Positions 1-10,899 are shown, counted from the stretch's first letter. The stretch: 64,000 nt of DNA from Berberis thunbergii (GCA_003290165.1 QNQO01008316.1:248001-312000); one strand, 5' to 3'. Made by a program: numbers and translations. Notes: generated from the letters alone by a model not told the origin.

Positions 1-2114
1 CTGTACCCCTCTAAAGTAATGTCAGTCATAAAACAAAATGATAAAATATACAAGTAGATAGCCATTAGCTGTCCACATATCAACATTTAATTTAGTGTCA
101 TTAATGATAACATACGAATGTTTGTAATAAAATTAATAGTAAAGAGCACAACCACATGAGAGTAATGAATATAGGACAAAGTAATAACGTAAAAGAATAA
201 AACATCTTTCTCTTTAGTTTTTTGTGTAATCGGCTGATTTGGTCATATGCTGTAAAAGCATCAATCCAAAGTTTACTTTGAAACCTTATTTTACCAAGAG
301 TTGGGTTAAGGGACGATTTGCGTTGGCTTTAATCTGTGACTCAATATAACCTTGGTGTGTTTGACCCAAGAGTTGCATTTAATCTGCAACTCAAGCAAAT
401 TAATTGCCAATATGATTAGCTACTCCCTCAATTAATCGGCCCAAGTACACTGGATAAATTTTTTGTAAATTCAAGTGTCACTTGAAGTCCGAGTAACAGA
501 TAATCGCTGATTAGTTGGATTAATCAATGATATGGTTACACAGGTTGGAATTTATCTGTCCACAAAGAGTGATCCTACATAATATGATCCTGATGACAAT
601 GTTTCGAATATTAAGCTTTTTACTCGTCCTCATAAGGATATTGAGCTATCATAGTGATGTTAATTGTTGCACCATCTGTGGTGCTTCCTTCCTAAGTACC
701 AAGTTATGTAAATGCCAAGCAATTCGGTGATTAGTGGATCTTCTTCAGCTTTATTAGATTGTTTGGTGGGTCATTTGTCTCGTCATTCTTTGATGGTTGA
801 CTTCCATTTGTCGGGTTATCTTGAGGTGGTTTGTTATCTGTCCGGGGTTTTTCTCATTGGTATATGTGATATCCATTGGATTTGTTTGGTGAGCCAGTTT
901 GTAGTTTGATTGAGATTTTGTAAAGATCTAAAAGTTGGTTTGCTTACTGTTTCTGGTTGTACTGGTACCTTGGTATTTGAGCAATTAGTTTGTATATGAG
1001 CTAACTATGGTTTACTGGTCATCACGAGCTTTAGGGGAGTTGTTAAGAATATTTTTAACTCTGCAAAAGCTGGATTATTTTAATTTGCAGAATAAAGAGG
1101 AATGGGCCCCAAGCCTTGTGAGCTTTCTGGAGAGCAATTTGTTCAACTTAGTTGTTATTAGTTGCACTTGGTTTGTCATTATTAGATTGTTGAGCAGGTA
1201 TTTCATTTTTTAGGAGTATCTAGAAAGTAATATGTTTTGTTTCTTTGTTAGCAACTCTTGCCTTAAATAAACGAGCTTTGCAATGCTTTTCACATGATTT
1301 CAGCCATTTGGTAGTTTATTTTCCGTGTCTTTGATTTGATTTGAAGGAAACTGAGGATAGATAATATTTTGAAGGATCGCTCAGCCGACTTATCATACAA
1401 GGATTTTAACTGTGAAAATTCATTGGAACATTTCGATAGCAAAAGTAAATTCTTCTTGCTAGCTTAAGTAACATTTTGATATTGATGTTTGATGTATGTG
1501 TAAGTGCGAGATAGTTTCTGGAAAGTATTCCAGCGAACTGTTTAGGCATTTAAGTTCAGCAATCACATCGAAATTCATGGGTGCTTGTTGAGAGGAACTT
1601 ATACAGGTCTGTTGTAGACATGTCGCTCTTTTTCCTTGTAACTCTATCAAGGTTCATGTCCTTAATTATAAGGGCTTTGATTTGCAAGACTTAGATGTTA
1701 GATATATTTTACATTGGTGAATGCTGAGAAACATTTTGTTTTTGTTTTTGAGTATTTATTATTTTGTTTAGGTTTGATTATGTGATTTTTGCACTTGTCC
1801 TTGCCACTTAATATGTCGACTTCTATTGTTGAACTTAAAATTGATTGCCATTTCGTCCGTCATTGAAGTTGTTTTCTGAGATGGTTGCTTGACAATTCCC
1901 GTCTTATAATCTAAGTATCTAACTAAAAGATCAAGATATTTTTGTTACCTGTCATTTCCTTTGGTTTGTGCCCCTACTTGTGAACGTTGAGATAGTGAAT
2001 TTAAAGAACAGTTTGAGAAATATTAGCTTTTCAACTGAACTTCATTTCGTGCACCTTCACATAATTGTTTTGTGTATATGGTTTAAACACTCAATTTGTT
2101 GTTCTGATCTGCAG
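1..2114. other. AT-rich noncoding stretch, no gene recognised
   Basis: No open frame here looks like a protein-coding exon: all are short, leucine/valine-rich by composition and full of stops in neighbouring frames. Motifs such as 'gcaactcaa' recur near 330-390. It may be the intron/3' part of a gene that begins before the window, because a good splice acceptor lies at its right end. Confidence 0.4.
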
Positions 2115-2183
2115 AGAAGCTTGCCTTCTGCAGCTGGGACTGGTGCAACGAAGAGCTCTGCATCAGGCTGGGCAGCATTTTAG
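2115..2183 (+). CDS. Possible terminal coding exon of a gene entering from the left
   Basis: A pyrimidine-rich tract ending in 'tgatctgcag' at 2114 is a good plant 3' splice site. It is followed by an open stretch that reads RSLPSAAGTGATKSSASGW-AAF and stops at 2181-2183. The small-residue, Ser/Ala/Gly/Thr-rich composition resembles the low-complexity C-terminal tail of a plant protein rather than random AT-rich DNA. AATAAA boxes at 2923 and 2939 could serve as poly(A) signals. I could not identify the family, and no upstream exon was found in the window, so this is only a candidate. Confidence 0.2.
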   Translation, partial: RSLPSAAGTGATKSSASGWAAF

Positions 2184-3062
2184 ATCCATGCCAGGTGTTT
2201 GTTGTTATTGTGCTTCTTGTTATAAAAAGAAAAAAAGAAAAAAAATTAAATGTAACAATATAGAAAACAAAGGTGAGCGAAGTATTGGTTACTTCTTACC
2301 TTGAGGGAAATAATGTCCAAGCATGTTTTAGAAAGTGTTGTTTAATTTGAATATGAAATTATCATCATCATAATCATCATCAAGGTTCAGTTATTATTAT
2401 TATTGTCATTGTCGCTGTTGCTGTCATTGTGATATACTATTTTTCTGTTTCACTTCTTGAGAAGGGTATATGCTGGCGTGGTGGTGGCCTGAAAGTATGA
2501 AGTAGCTTTCAAATTTCGGTTCATTTGAATAGGTCATGTATCCAAGTTTACTGCAGTACTAGCCGATTCAAAAGTCATTCATAAATTGGCAAGGTTATGT
2601 ATTAGGTGCATCGTGTATGCCATGGTAATTTACATGATGGTAAGGTGCATTTGGGCTGGACCTTGTCAACCTTTGAAAAATACGATTGTAAATTGATTCT
2701 ATTTCTTCCACCCAGGAGCTATTAAGCATTTCACACTGACCTCCTGATAAGACTGTAAACATTGTACAAGGACTCGGAACATCTTGGGATATAAAGTCTA
2801 CACAACGAGAGACTCGGACAAAGTAAAGATTGCTGCATATCCTGGGAGGATTAAGTCTATTCTTGCAGATTGTGTGGGGCAGAATCTGGAAGCTGCACTA
2901 CTTGAAATCATGCCTGGAAGCTAATAAACAATAGCACAAATAAAATATGGGGTGAAAAACTCACAAAATCACCACTACCTTTGTTTCGTGGTTCGAGTCT
3001 CTCTGACTGAATAAGGGGGATGTCAGAGTATGGTGACAAGCTTCGTTACACCTTCCTTCAAA
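2184..3062. other. Noncoding; possible 3' UTR with AATAAA boxes
   Basis: An A-rich patch (about 2224-2250), a TCATCA/TTATTA-rich patch (about 2362-2405) and unique-looking AT-rich sequence. Two AATAAA motifs (2923, 2939) lie just before a change of character. If 2115-2183 is a real last exon, its transcript could end here. Nothing else is recognised. Confidence 0.3.
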
Positions 3063-3251
3063 GAGGAATTCTAAATGTCGAGGGAAAGGGCGAGGAAAGA
3101 CACATGGCGGGTGTGGGGACCGTCCATCTCGCTCGAGATGTGTGCACCAAAATGACGGCACGCATCTCGAACGGGGTGGACGGTCCCCACCCCGCCACGT
3201 GTCTTTCCTCGCCCATTTCCTCGCCCTTTCCCTCGACATTTAGAATTTCTC
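3063..3251. mobile_element. Foldback MITE, Mutator-like, with 9-bp target duplication
   Basis: A 189-bp near-palindrome. The left arm starts GAGGAATTCTAAATGTCGAG and the right arm, read on the other strand, starts GAGAAATTCTAAATGTCGAG. The arms run about 85 bp each and include GGAAAGACAC and GGGGACCGTCCA blocks. The element is flanked by identical 9-bp direct repeats TCCTTCAAA at 3054-3062 and 3252-3260. Long inverted repeats with a 9-bp duplication fit non-autonomous Mutator-like elements. There is no coding capacity. Ends of the form GAGNAATTCTA recur in elements at 34265 and 59947, which makes this a family. Confidence 0.88.
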
Positions 3252-3552
3252 TCCTTCAAAAGACGGTTTTCATTTTACTATTTCAATGGACTGTACTAGA
3301 CCAAGTATATTATATTGTGTCTGTTTTTCATTTATTAAACTTAAAACAATTTTTTTATTTGATTTGTACCACTTTTGCGAGTCTGTGATGACAGAATTCG
3401 GACCAAAGTCCAACTCTGTCCAATGGCTGTTAAAAAGACATTCAAATGGTGAAGTAAATGAAAAACAGAAATTCTTAAGAGCAAAAGGTATATGGAGTAA
3501 TCAAGAGACACGGTGAACCGCAAAGTGCAAACATTCCACTCAATGAGCTAGT

Positions 3553-3765
3553 TCATGAGCAAAACCTGAAACAGAAAGCAACCACTTCCACATGGTTTTG
3601 GTCATAGTTTCAAATGCACAAGCCGCCTTGATCCAATCTCTTGTCATGAGCAAAACCTGAAAGAGAAAGACACTACTCAACCAAAAGATCCGGAGTTTCA
3701 CTTCCACATGGTTTTGGTCATAGTTTCAAATGCACAAGCTGCCTTGATCCAATCTCTTGTCAGAA
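3553..3765. repeat. Tandem direct duplication, period about 117 bp
   Basis: Two copies of a block of about 60 bp beginning cttccacatggttttggtca start at 3584 and 3701. Both continue through caaatgcacaagc and the shared text atccaatctcttgtca. Preceding 'atgagcaaaacctgaaa' motifs are also duplicated, with a 26-bp insertion in the second unit. Copies are about 98% identical over the core, so the duplication is recent. No coding potential is seen. Confidence 0.8.
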
Positions 3766-3945
3766 CTATAATTTGACCATTATAACTAATGTTGTCAATT
3801 TCGGTTCTTCTTGACCTTGATCTGCAAAAGAAATACATGTGAGCCAAAGACCGTCGTTGTGGCGGCCAATAACACTCTGATACTTAAATCAGACAAGGCT
3901 TGAGAAAAGTGTAATGTTGTAAATTGGGTTATGTAGCATACATTT
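3766..3945. other. Short noncoding flank of the gypsy element
   Basis: Unremarkable AT-rich sequence between the tandem duplication and the 5' LTR. No gene is seen. Confidence 0.4.
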
Positions 3946-4320
3946 TGATGATACATCAAAATAGACCGAACATCATGACTGTACACGTGGCATAAAGATT
4001 CATCACGAGAATAAAACGACCAATCTATTGGGCGTGCTCGTAAAGCCCTGGAAGAATGACTAGGCCCATCACTAAGGAGACGTAAACATGGTCCAAATCA
4101 AGGCCCAAACGAATCAGAGCCCAAATCCAAGCCCGATATGCGTTCACTCATAAAGAAGAACGTTGCACCAAGAAAGAGTTGTGGAGAAACTTACGCCCCC
4201 ATGAAAGCATCTCCATTAAAGAGGAGAATGCTACAAGAAACATCCCATTTCGTTGCGCTTCACATGCTTAAGTCACGCAGAGAATTACCTACAACCATTA
4301 TAAAAGGTAAATGGTATATC

Positions 4321-5909
4321 TAGGGGTGGGCACGGTCCGGATCGGTTCCAAATTTGAAGGAACCTAACTCGAACCGTTTAAAAATAACGGATCCGGTCCG
4401 GTCCGGATCCCCTCATTTTGAACATTGGAACCGAACCTAACTCGAACCGTTTGACACGGTCCGGTCCGGTCCGGTTCCTACGGTTCCAATGTTCAAATTG
4501 AAAGAAATCTTACAAATAGCTAAAATCAAGGAAAATGTTTCTACAAATAGGATTGGTACAAGATTTTCCACATTCCAGATATCAAGGTAGAAGACTGGAA
4601 TAATATTTCAGTAGAAATTATTTCCAGACAAGTCGCAAATAGGGATAATATCATAATATTTCTAAATTAAATGGATAAACTCACAGTTATGCTTGGTCTC
4701 AGAAAATGGATAATATTTCAGAAAATGTCTGAAGTAGCAGCTATGCTTGGTCTCATATGAAGCCGTATATGAAGAGACGTATATGAAGAGACGAAAGTGG
4801 TGATCATGGCTGGTGACCAAAAGCCCAGCTTCTTGGCTACCCCTGTCATGTCCCCCCGGGGTCCTTCTTTACATAGAATCCGAGCAATCAAAGACCACGT
4901 GAATGAGTTCATTGAGACCTCCTATCGAACAATTGCACTACAAAAACATCGCAAAAACATCGCAAAAACAGTTTCAGCTCTTCATCTCATTTGATTTGAT
5001 CCCTTCCCCACCCACCATGTCAACTCAACTCCCCCTAAAAAGTTGCATTTAAAGCTTCCTTCCTTTCTCATCACATCTGAACTCATTCACTCAATTGTAT
5101 CACACATCATAACATGTCTTCTTCTTCTTCTTCAACCTCAACTACAAAACGCATCAAAGCCAATTACAATGAAGAGCAGCAGCAGCGCATCGTAGGCAAT
5201 TACCCCGAAGAGCAACAGCAACTGATACCAGGATTGCCAGACCACTTAGCTCAAATCCCACTCTCATATCTACCTGCAACACTTCTCTACCACATTTGCC
5301 GGTCATGGCGACGGCTCATCTACAACTATACACACCCACCATTTCTAGTAAGGAAACTGGTTGGGTTTGAATCACAGAACCAAAGAGAGAAACAGAGACA
5401 AAGAGATCTGGGTTTTGAGATCTGGTTTGAACCCAACATTTGTTTTTGCCCAGTTGAAGAAATTCATCGATACAGAGACAAAGAGAGGAGAGGGGTAGAG
5501 TTCCTTCCCCTTCTCGAGACAGAGACAGAGAGAGGAGAGGAGTAGAGTTCCTTCGGTCCTTCCCCTTCTCGATACACATACAGATACAGAGAGGAGAGAC
5601 TCGAGACAGAGAGATCTCAGAGAGGAGAGACAGAGAGAACTCAGAGAGGAGAGGAGTAGAGTTTAGGATTAGGGTTTTTTAGGTTTAGGTTTTGGCTTTT
5701 ATACTAAATGGGATTTGAAACGGTCCGGACGGGTCCAACCCGGACCGTGTTTTTTTTTAAAATAGAAACCGGGACCAGACCGTTTTATAACGGATCCGGA
5801 CCGATCCGAACCGTATCTAAAAATACAAAATCAAAATCCGGACCGTTTAGAGCAAAACGGTCCGGTCCGGTTTAAACCCGCGGATCCTCGACCCGTTTGC
5901 CCACCCCTA
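4321..5909. mobile_element. Non-autonomous hAT element carrying an F-box gene fragment
   Basis: Terminal inverted repeats TAGGGGTGGGC and GCCCACCCCTA are perfect over 11 bp. The element is flanked by identical 8-bp direct repeats GGTATATC (4313-4320 and 5910-5917), and both features are hAT signatures. Subterminal regions are packed with CGGTCCGG/CCGGACCG motifs (about 4336-4480 and 5720-5870), the usual clustered transposase-binding repeats of hAT elements. There is no transposase. The interior carries a promoter-like stretch and the N-terminal part of an F-box gene (5114 onward), so this is a Pack-type, gene-transducing element. Confidence 0.9.
5114..5545 (+). pseudogene. Captured N-terminal F-box fragment inside a hAT element
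   Basis: A 143-codon frame starts with a Ser-rich segment, then a Gln-rich linker (EEQQQ twice). Residues about 37-77 read LIPGLPDHLAQI, then CRSWRRLIY and PPFL. That is the F-box segment typical of plant F-box/kelch proteins of the At1g23390 type, from family knowledge. In such proteins kelch repeats should follow. Here the similarity stops right after PPFL and the frame runs into low-complexity GAGAGA-rich sequence (about 5500-5660) and then the element's subterminal repeats. The fragment is therefore truncated at its 3' side. Its start codon context and about 100 bp of CT/A-rich leader upstream appear to have been captured with it. The source is probably a host F-box gene outside the window. 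Whether this copy is transcribed cannot be told. Confidence 0.7.
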
Positions 5910-6090
5910 GGTATATCTGACAAAAGGTATGCAACTTTAACTAAGTTTTGCCCAGATTTACATCCTTCTTCCAACAGAGTTACTAACTTAAACATCGGAG
6001 TGCCTTCGGCCACCAAAATGATGGTTCTTGGTAGTCTAACAGTTGTTTGCCAGGTCAAGCTCATAGGAGGACGATTTTTGGACGCATCAG

Positions 6091-6110
6091 TTTGGCGCCG
6101 CCCGTGGGGA
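6091..6110 (+). other. Primer-binding site region of the gypsy element
   Basis: The sequence tttggcgccgcccgtgggga, about 25 bases downstream of the 5' LTR end, matches the TGGCGCCG-type primer site known from Tat/Athila gypsy elements. Confidence 0.6.
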
Positions 6111-6299
6111 ACGTCGAGTTTCCTCTTTCAAATAACAAAACACACAGTGACAAAGCTCTCGCAATCAGGTAGAAGATCAATGGAATACTCCACAAATCTT
6201 CAATCTGATGATAATAGATACTAAAGGTCGTACAACGTTGATCCAAAGACAACCATCGAAACAACCATACCTACTGGAAGAGAACTGCAGCAGGTAACA

Positions 6300-6870
6300 A
6301 TTCAGACATCTCTAACATCGTGGGGAATCCCTTCGGATCCCCGAGTGGAGACGCTTATGGCTCAGATGGCCAACTTGATCGAAACGATAGACAAGATCAT
6401 CTGAAACTTACAAGACAACAACTTTTGAGAAGAAATCACTTAGCTTAAGAGGCATCGAGCTAACAATAACTCCAAATGCAATTAGGGAACATCCAAAAGT
6501 CTACAACTGGAGAAATCCAAATATGAAAGAACATTCTTGACTCAGACAACAAGTCGAAGCGAGGTTCTCGAAGTGATGGCGAAAATAGAAGATCTCAAAT
6601 GGCCGCCGAAAATGAGAGGATATCTGGGGAAGCGAAATAAGGGAAGACATGTCTCTTCCACAATGACTACGGCCACAACACCGAAGATTGTCGTAGCCTA
6701 GAAGAAGAAATTGAACGTCATATAAAAGAAGGACGATTCAGAGAGTTCGTCGAACTCAAAAGCGAAATAATCATTTCAAAAAAGCAAACAAAGGAAACAA
6801 TCTACATCTTGCACGACACTGGCGGAGAAAATGAACAACTCAATCGATCCAGAAAGCGTATAGTCTGAGA
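6300..6870 (+). pseudogene. gypsy gag remnant
   Basis: Reading across frames gives 'CLFHNDYGHNTEDCRSLEEE' followed by IKEGRFREFV at about 6640-6750. This is the Cys/His motif plus 'EIE..I..G.LREFV' block found at the C-terminus of Tat/Ogre-type gag proteins. The normal first Cys pair is C-x2-H here and stops interrupt the frame upstream. The gag N-terminus is too decayed to delimit. Downstream the frame leads toward the protease region. Confidence 0.6.
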
Positions 6871-7019
6871 CTTACGCACAAAAATCAGATTCCAATAACC
6901 ATCCGTGCAACGTGAAAAGACAATGCAAAAGACTATAACATTCTCAAACGAAGATGCTGATGGGGTTAATTTCCCACACAATGATGCTTTAGTAATTTCG
7001 GTCATGATAGCTAAATGAG

Positions 7020-7345
7020 AAATCAAAAGGGTGTTGATTGACACCGTCAGCTCAGCAAGCCTATTATACATAACAACCTTCCAAAAAATGCAGTTCACCA
7101 CTGAGATGCTCTCACCAAGCGATCATTCAATGGTAGGTTTCAGTGGGGAGAAATGTAACCCACTAGGAATGATCCGACTACCACTTGAAAAAGGGAAGCA
7201 GTGTTAATGACAAATTTTCTCATGATCGATGCTCCTGCTGCATACAACATGCTACTAGGAAGGCCATGGATACACAATATGGGTGCAATATCCTTCACTG
7301 TGCACCAATGTATGAAATACCATACAGACAATGGCATTGGAAGAA
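7020..7345 (+). pseudogene. gypsy aspartic protease remnant
   Basis: The segment reads RVLIDTVSSASLLY, then after a frameshift FLMIDAPAAYNMLLGRPWIH at about 7213-7275. The DAP-AYN-LGRPWLH block is diagnostic of plant gypsy retropepsins. The catalytic motif should be D-T-G-S-S but reads DTVSS: the glycine that shapes the active site is lost. This, plus the frameshift near 7200, makes the enzyme inactive. Confidence 0.75.
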
Positions 7346-7589
7346 TAAGAGGGGACAACCAGCAGCTCGGGAGTGTCATTTTGCTGCTATAAAGACTCCC
7401 CACAATTAGCAATTACCGCAATGATTGGAAGAGTCTTGACAACAATTCGACAAAACCAGTTTGGATTCTGCGAAAGACAATATGGCTCCAACCAGTTTGC
7501 GAGATTGACCCAACACCGGGCAACCGAAAGAGGAAATAATCGAGGTTTACTTAGATAATGAAGCAAAAAGGTAGTATGAATCGGCAAAA

Positions 7590-8311
7590 AATTCAAACCT
7601 GAATTCGCCAATAAGCTGATCAAAATGCTGAAAGAAAACCAAGATATCTTTGCATGGACTATGAAGAACATGGTGGGGATAGATCCATCCGCTATTGCCC
7701 ACATATTGCAAGTGAATAAGATAGGAAACCAGTTTGACAAAAAAGAATATCGGTGGCCTCGAAACGCAATCAGGCGATAAACGAAGAAGTGTATCGACTG
7801 CTCAGCGTAGGAATGATAAAAGAAGCTCATTATCTGGATTGGTTGGCAAACACAGTACTAGTAAAGAAAAAAATGGGAAATGGAGGGTGTGCGTGGATTA
7901 CACCGACCTAAATAAAGCCTGTCCCAAAGACAGCTTCCCACTTCCACGAATAGACCTAATAGTGGATGCAACTGCTGAGCACGAGATGTTGAGCTTCATG
8001 GACGCGTACTCCGGGTATAATCAAATACAAATGTACCTCCTCCCCCCAACCAAGAAAAAATATCTTTCATAACGGAAAGGGAGACGTACTGTTATCGAGT
8101 AATATCGTTCGGATTGAAGAATGCGAGAGCAACATATCAACGGCTAGTAAACAAGATGTTTAGATATCAAATTGGCAAAACGATGGAAGTTTACATCGAC
8201 GATATGCTTGTCAAAAGCTCCCGCAAAATAGACCATGTTACGGACCTCGAACATACTTTTTTCCCAGCTTTGAAAATACAAAATGAAGCTAAACCCAGAT
8301 AAATGCATTCC
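7590..8311 (+). pseudogene. gypsy reverse transcriptase remnant, truncated
   Basis: An RT-leading segment (KENQDIFAWTMKNMVGIDPS, about 7633-7692) is followed by KWRVCVDYTDLNKACPKDSF (about 7876-7935), an MDAYSGYNQI block (about 7998) and the FGLKNA block (about 8109). The polymerase motif is YIDDM, about 8193. At least two frameshifts and stops separate the blocks. The thumb begins (MKLNPDKC, about 8282) and is then cut off abruptly at about 8311 by unrelated GC-rich sequence. No RNase H or integrase follows. In Tat/Athila elements these should occupy about 2 kb more. Confidence 0.85.
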
Positions 8312-8399
8312 CGCGGAACCATTTTCCCGCGGAACCTAAAATGGTTCCCTGAAAGATAGGTGTAGAACTAGGACCTCGACTAGCCTACGTACTCCTCTC

Positions 8400-8870
8400 G
8401 CAACCTCTCAAAGCAGGGAAAAGAATGCAAGAGACAAGTGTAACTAGGGTTCATGCTGAACCCTACCAGGGAGTGCAAAACCCTAACATTCATAGGGATG
8501 CGAGCAGAGGTGATCGTTGCCAAGGTTGAAATCATACCTTCCAACCGTTAGGGACAAGCTGAGCCAGATCAATCCCAACCAAATCCAAGTACTCCTAGAC
8601 AATAGGAGGAGCTGGAAGACTGAAACCAGAATGGAACATACCTGGATACAAAACAATGTATCCATGTCTAGGACGACAAGGGCTATCACCATCTTCGAGG
8701 AGAACAATCTCCAGATCATTTGGCAACGAGTAGTCGTACTGAATGTTGTCCAAGGTCGCGCATGTTGTCCTCTTGGGCATGAAGAAAGCTTCGCAAACAT
8801 CAAGGGCATCGCCACCCAAAACTTTAGAGTTAGACATGACTACAGAATGAATGCGAAGAATCAAAATGTT
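8400..8870 (-). pseudogene. Antisense gag-like fragment inside the gypsy element
   Basis: On the minus strand a readable stretch includes YDYSLPNDLEIVLLEDGD, then RPRHGYIVLYPGMFHSGF, followed by LPAPPIVLEYL. The pattern 'G-Y-I-.-.-Y-.-.-F-.-.-G-F-.-LP-.-PP-.-.-.-E' resembles the N-terminal gag-like domain annotated in plants as 'putative gypsy type transposon' (PF04195 style). The frame then shifts and decays. It lies opposite to the host element, between the truncated RT and the 3' LTR. Either it is an inserted piece of another retroelement or the relic of an antisense ORF, which some Tat-lineage elements carry near the 3' LTR. The family call rests on pattern memory only. Confidence 0.35.
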
Positions 8871-9167
8871 AATAATCAGAAAACGAGAAGATGCAGAAGG
8901 AAGAAGAGCACATTCAAAGCCTTTTTTTTTTATATAGGAGTGGGAAGCGAAAGGACCACCCTATGAGAATGTGCAAGGTGTGACAACTGCACGAAATTCC
9001 AAAAATCGTAGAAAAACCAAAATGAATAGGCAGATGGAACAACGGAGAGAAAACAACAACGATAGATAGTAAGAGCACTAACCTAGCCATAATGTTGCAA
9101 TAAAAAAGCAAAACCGCCACACAGTTAGTGAATACTTGAACATATCTACTAACTAAGGGGGAGTAGC

Positions 9168-9667
9168 TGATGATACATCAAAATACACCGAACATCATGG
9201 CCGTAAACATGGCATAAAGATCCATCACGAGAATACATTGCTCAATCTATTGGGCCAGCTCATAAAACCCAGGAAGAATGAGGCTAATTATAAAGGCCCA
9301 GACTAGACCTAGCACTAAGGAGACGTAAACATGGTCTGAATCCAGGCCCAGACGAATCAGAGCCCGAATCTAGGCTTGATATGCGTTCTCTCATAAAGAA
9401 GAAGAACGATGCACCAAGAAAGAGCCGTGGAAGGACCTACGCCCCACGAACGTATCTCCATTAAGAAGGAGATTGTTACAAAAAAACATCCATTTCCGTT
9501 GCTCCTCACATGCTTAAGTCACGCAGGGAGTTATCTACGATCACTATAAAATGTAAAAGGAACATCCTTCTTCCAATAGAGTTACTGACTTAAGCATCGG
9601 AGTGCCTTTGGCCACCAAAAATGTGGTCCTTGTCGGCTTAACAGTTGTTTTGCAGGTCAAATTTACA
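9168..9667 (+). repeat. 3' LTR of the gypsy element
   Basis: A 500-bp repeat starting TGATGATACATC after the purine tract at about 9155-9165 and ending around 'aaatttaca'. It pairs with 3946-6065 with many substitutions and a small insertion near 9290 (aggctaattataaaggcccag). Confidence 0.82.
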
Positions 9668-10260
9668 GGCAAGGATTATGATTTTGTTTTTCGAGTTACT
9701 TTTAGCATCTTGATTTTAAGAAATATTTTGAGAAAAAATTCGGTGTGTAAAAAAAAACGTAAAAATTTTGAGTATACATGAAATATATATAATGAATTTT
9801 GAGGGTATATGAAATATGTGAAAAAATAATATGAAAGTAAATAAATGTATTAAGCACATTAACTGAAGCTTAAATACCAAGAAATGAAAGAAAAATGAAA
9901 TCTATATATAACAAGAAAATTACGGTGTGGTTTTAAAAACCAGTATACATATAGAAGAGATGTTAATTAGGAAATCAAGGAGGTAGTTCCAAAAATCAAT
10001 AAATAATTAGAAAAAACCTTGAAATTTACAGAAAAACTCCAAATTTTTTTGAAAAACCCTTGAAAAGTGTAACTTTTGGTTGTGGGTTTTTCTTTTTTTA
10101 ATTACAAAATTTACGAAAAAAGCACCGAAATTAACGAAAAACCTCAAAATTTTTCAAAAAATCCTCGAAAAAATGTAAAATTAAAATTTGCCATTTTTCT
10201 TTTCGAAATTCCAAAAAAACAAAATTATCCATGAAATTTTGCGAAATCTCATTTCTTGCA
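9668..10260. other. A-rich noncoding stretch with degenerate aaaa-ttt-cgaaaaac repeats
   Basis: Strongly A-rich. Imperfect motifs such as 'gaaaaaccctcaaaatttt' recur between about 10010 and 10240. It looks like decayed retroelement LTR or leader sequence. No gene is seen. Confidence 0.4.
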
Positions 10261-10899
10261 CACAGGAGGACAATTTTTTGGCGCATCACCTTTGCTCCTT
10301 AACCTTGTGCCCTATTTATCATGTGAGTGTCCTTGTTAGGGATTCTTTCCCCGTGGAGTGTTATCCATGCATGAGAATTTACATGCATGACTTATACTCT
10401 AGTATTCGTTTCCTGATAGGAGTCTGATGGTGTCGTTGGCCTGCCTGTCTAAGGTCAAACTCTTAGATACTTGCCTTATTAGGTCATATGGGTATTGAGC
10501 TTAACCATGTGACTTATGGGCTTAATAGAGCACTGTTTATTGGGTCCAACCTCCTGGAACCTATCTCAGTGGGCTTTGTGTTATCTGAGCTTGCCAGATT
10601 AGGCGCTCATCTAGGCCCGCTTTACTCTGTAGACGAGATAATCATGGCTCGTGTACGATGCAAATTACTGGATGGTTTGGTATATCATCAGCTACTCCCC
10701 TGAGTTAGTGGGCTAGCTCGTTAGTCCGCTAAGTCACGTCACGAGGGAACTGGACGGTCGTGATGATTGAGTCTAAATCATCTCCTCGAGTGGCTGACAT
10801 CATTAATTGGGTACGTGACTACTCAAAAAGAGCGGGAGCCTTTGCTTGTATATGAGTCTCCTTTTTCTGCAGAGTTTAGTTTCTTTACTTCTGTGATTT
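10261..10899. other. Retroelement leader-like noncoding stretch
   Basis: Begins 'cacaggaggacaattttttggcgcatcacc', which resembles the start of the internal region after the gypsy 5' LTR at 6065 ('aggaggacgatttttggacgcatcag'). This suggests it follows a second, unrecognised LTR of a related element. No intact frame is present. Confidence 0.4.

Larger units (their letters stand above)
3946..6065 (+). repeat. 5' LTR of the gypsy element, split by a hAT insertion
   Basis: Matches the 3' LTR (9168-9667) along its length once the 1,589-bp insert at 4321-5909 and one copy of the 8-bp duplication are removed, leaving about 523 bp. A TATA-like 'ttataaaa' lies at about 4299. The insert sits just downstream of this TATA box, inside the transcribed part of the LTR. 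Confidence 0.82.
3946..9667 (+). mobile_element. Decayed Ty3/gypsy LTR retrotransposon (Tat/Athila-like)
   Basis: Two LTRs both begin TGATGATACATCAAAATA (3946 and 9168). They share blocks such as 'cactaaggagacgtaaacatgg', 'cacatgcttaagtcacgcag' and 'catcggagtgcctt' and enclose gag, protease and reverse transcriptase remnants on the + strand in that order. The 5' LTR is followed by a primer-binding region with TGGCGCCG, as in Tat/Athila-lineage elements. The 3' LTR is preceded by a purine tract (aaggggga). All frames carry stops or frameshifts, no integrase was found, and an unrelated segment begins after the RT (about 8311). A clear 5-bp target duplication was not found. LTR divergence is visibly high, so the insertion is old. 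Confidence 0.85.

Noticed and set aside
2961..3388. Arg/Pro-rich frames on both strands over 3000-3390
   Set aside because: They run through the palindromic MITE; mirror frames on both strands are expected there.
5316..5579. Minus-strand 87-aa frame opposite the F-box fragment
   Set aside because: Composition artefact of GAGAGA-rich DNA; the + strand frame has the recognisable F-box.
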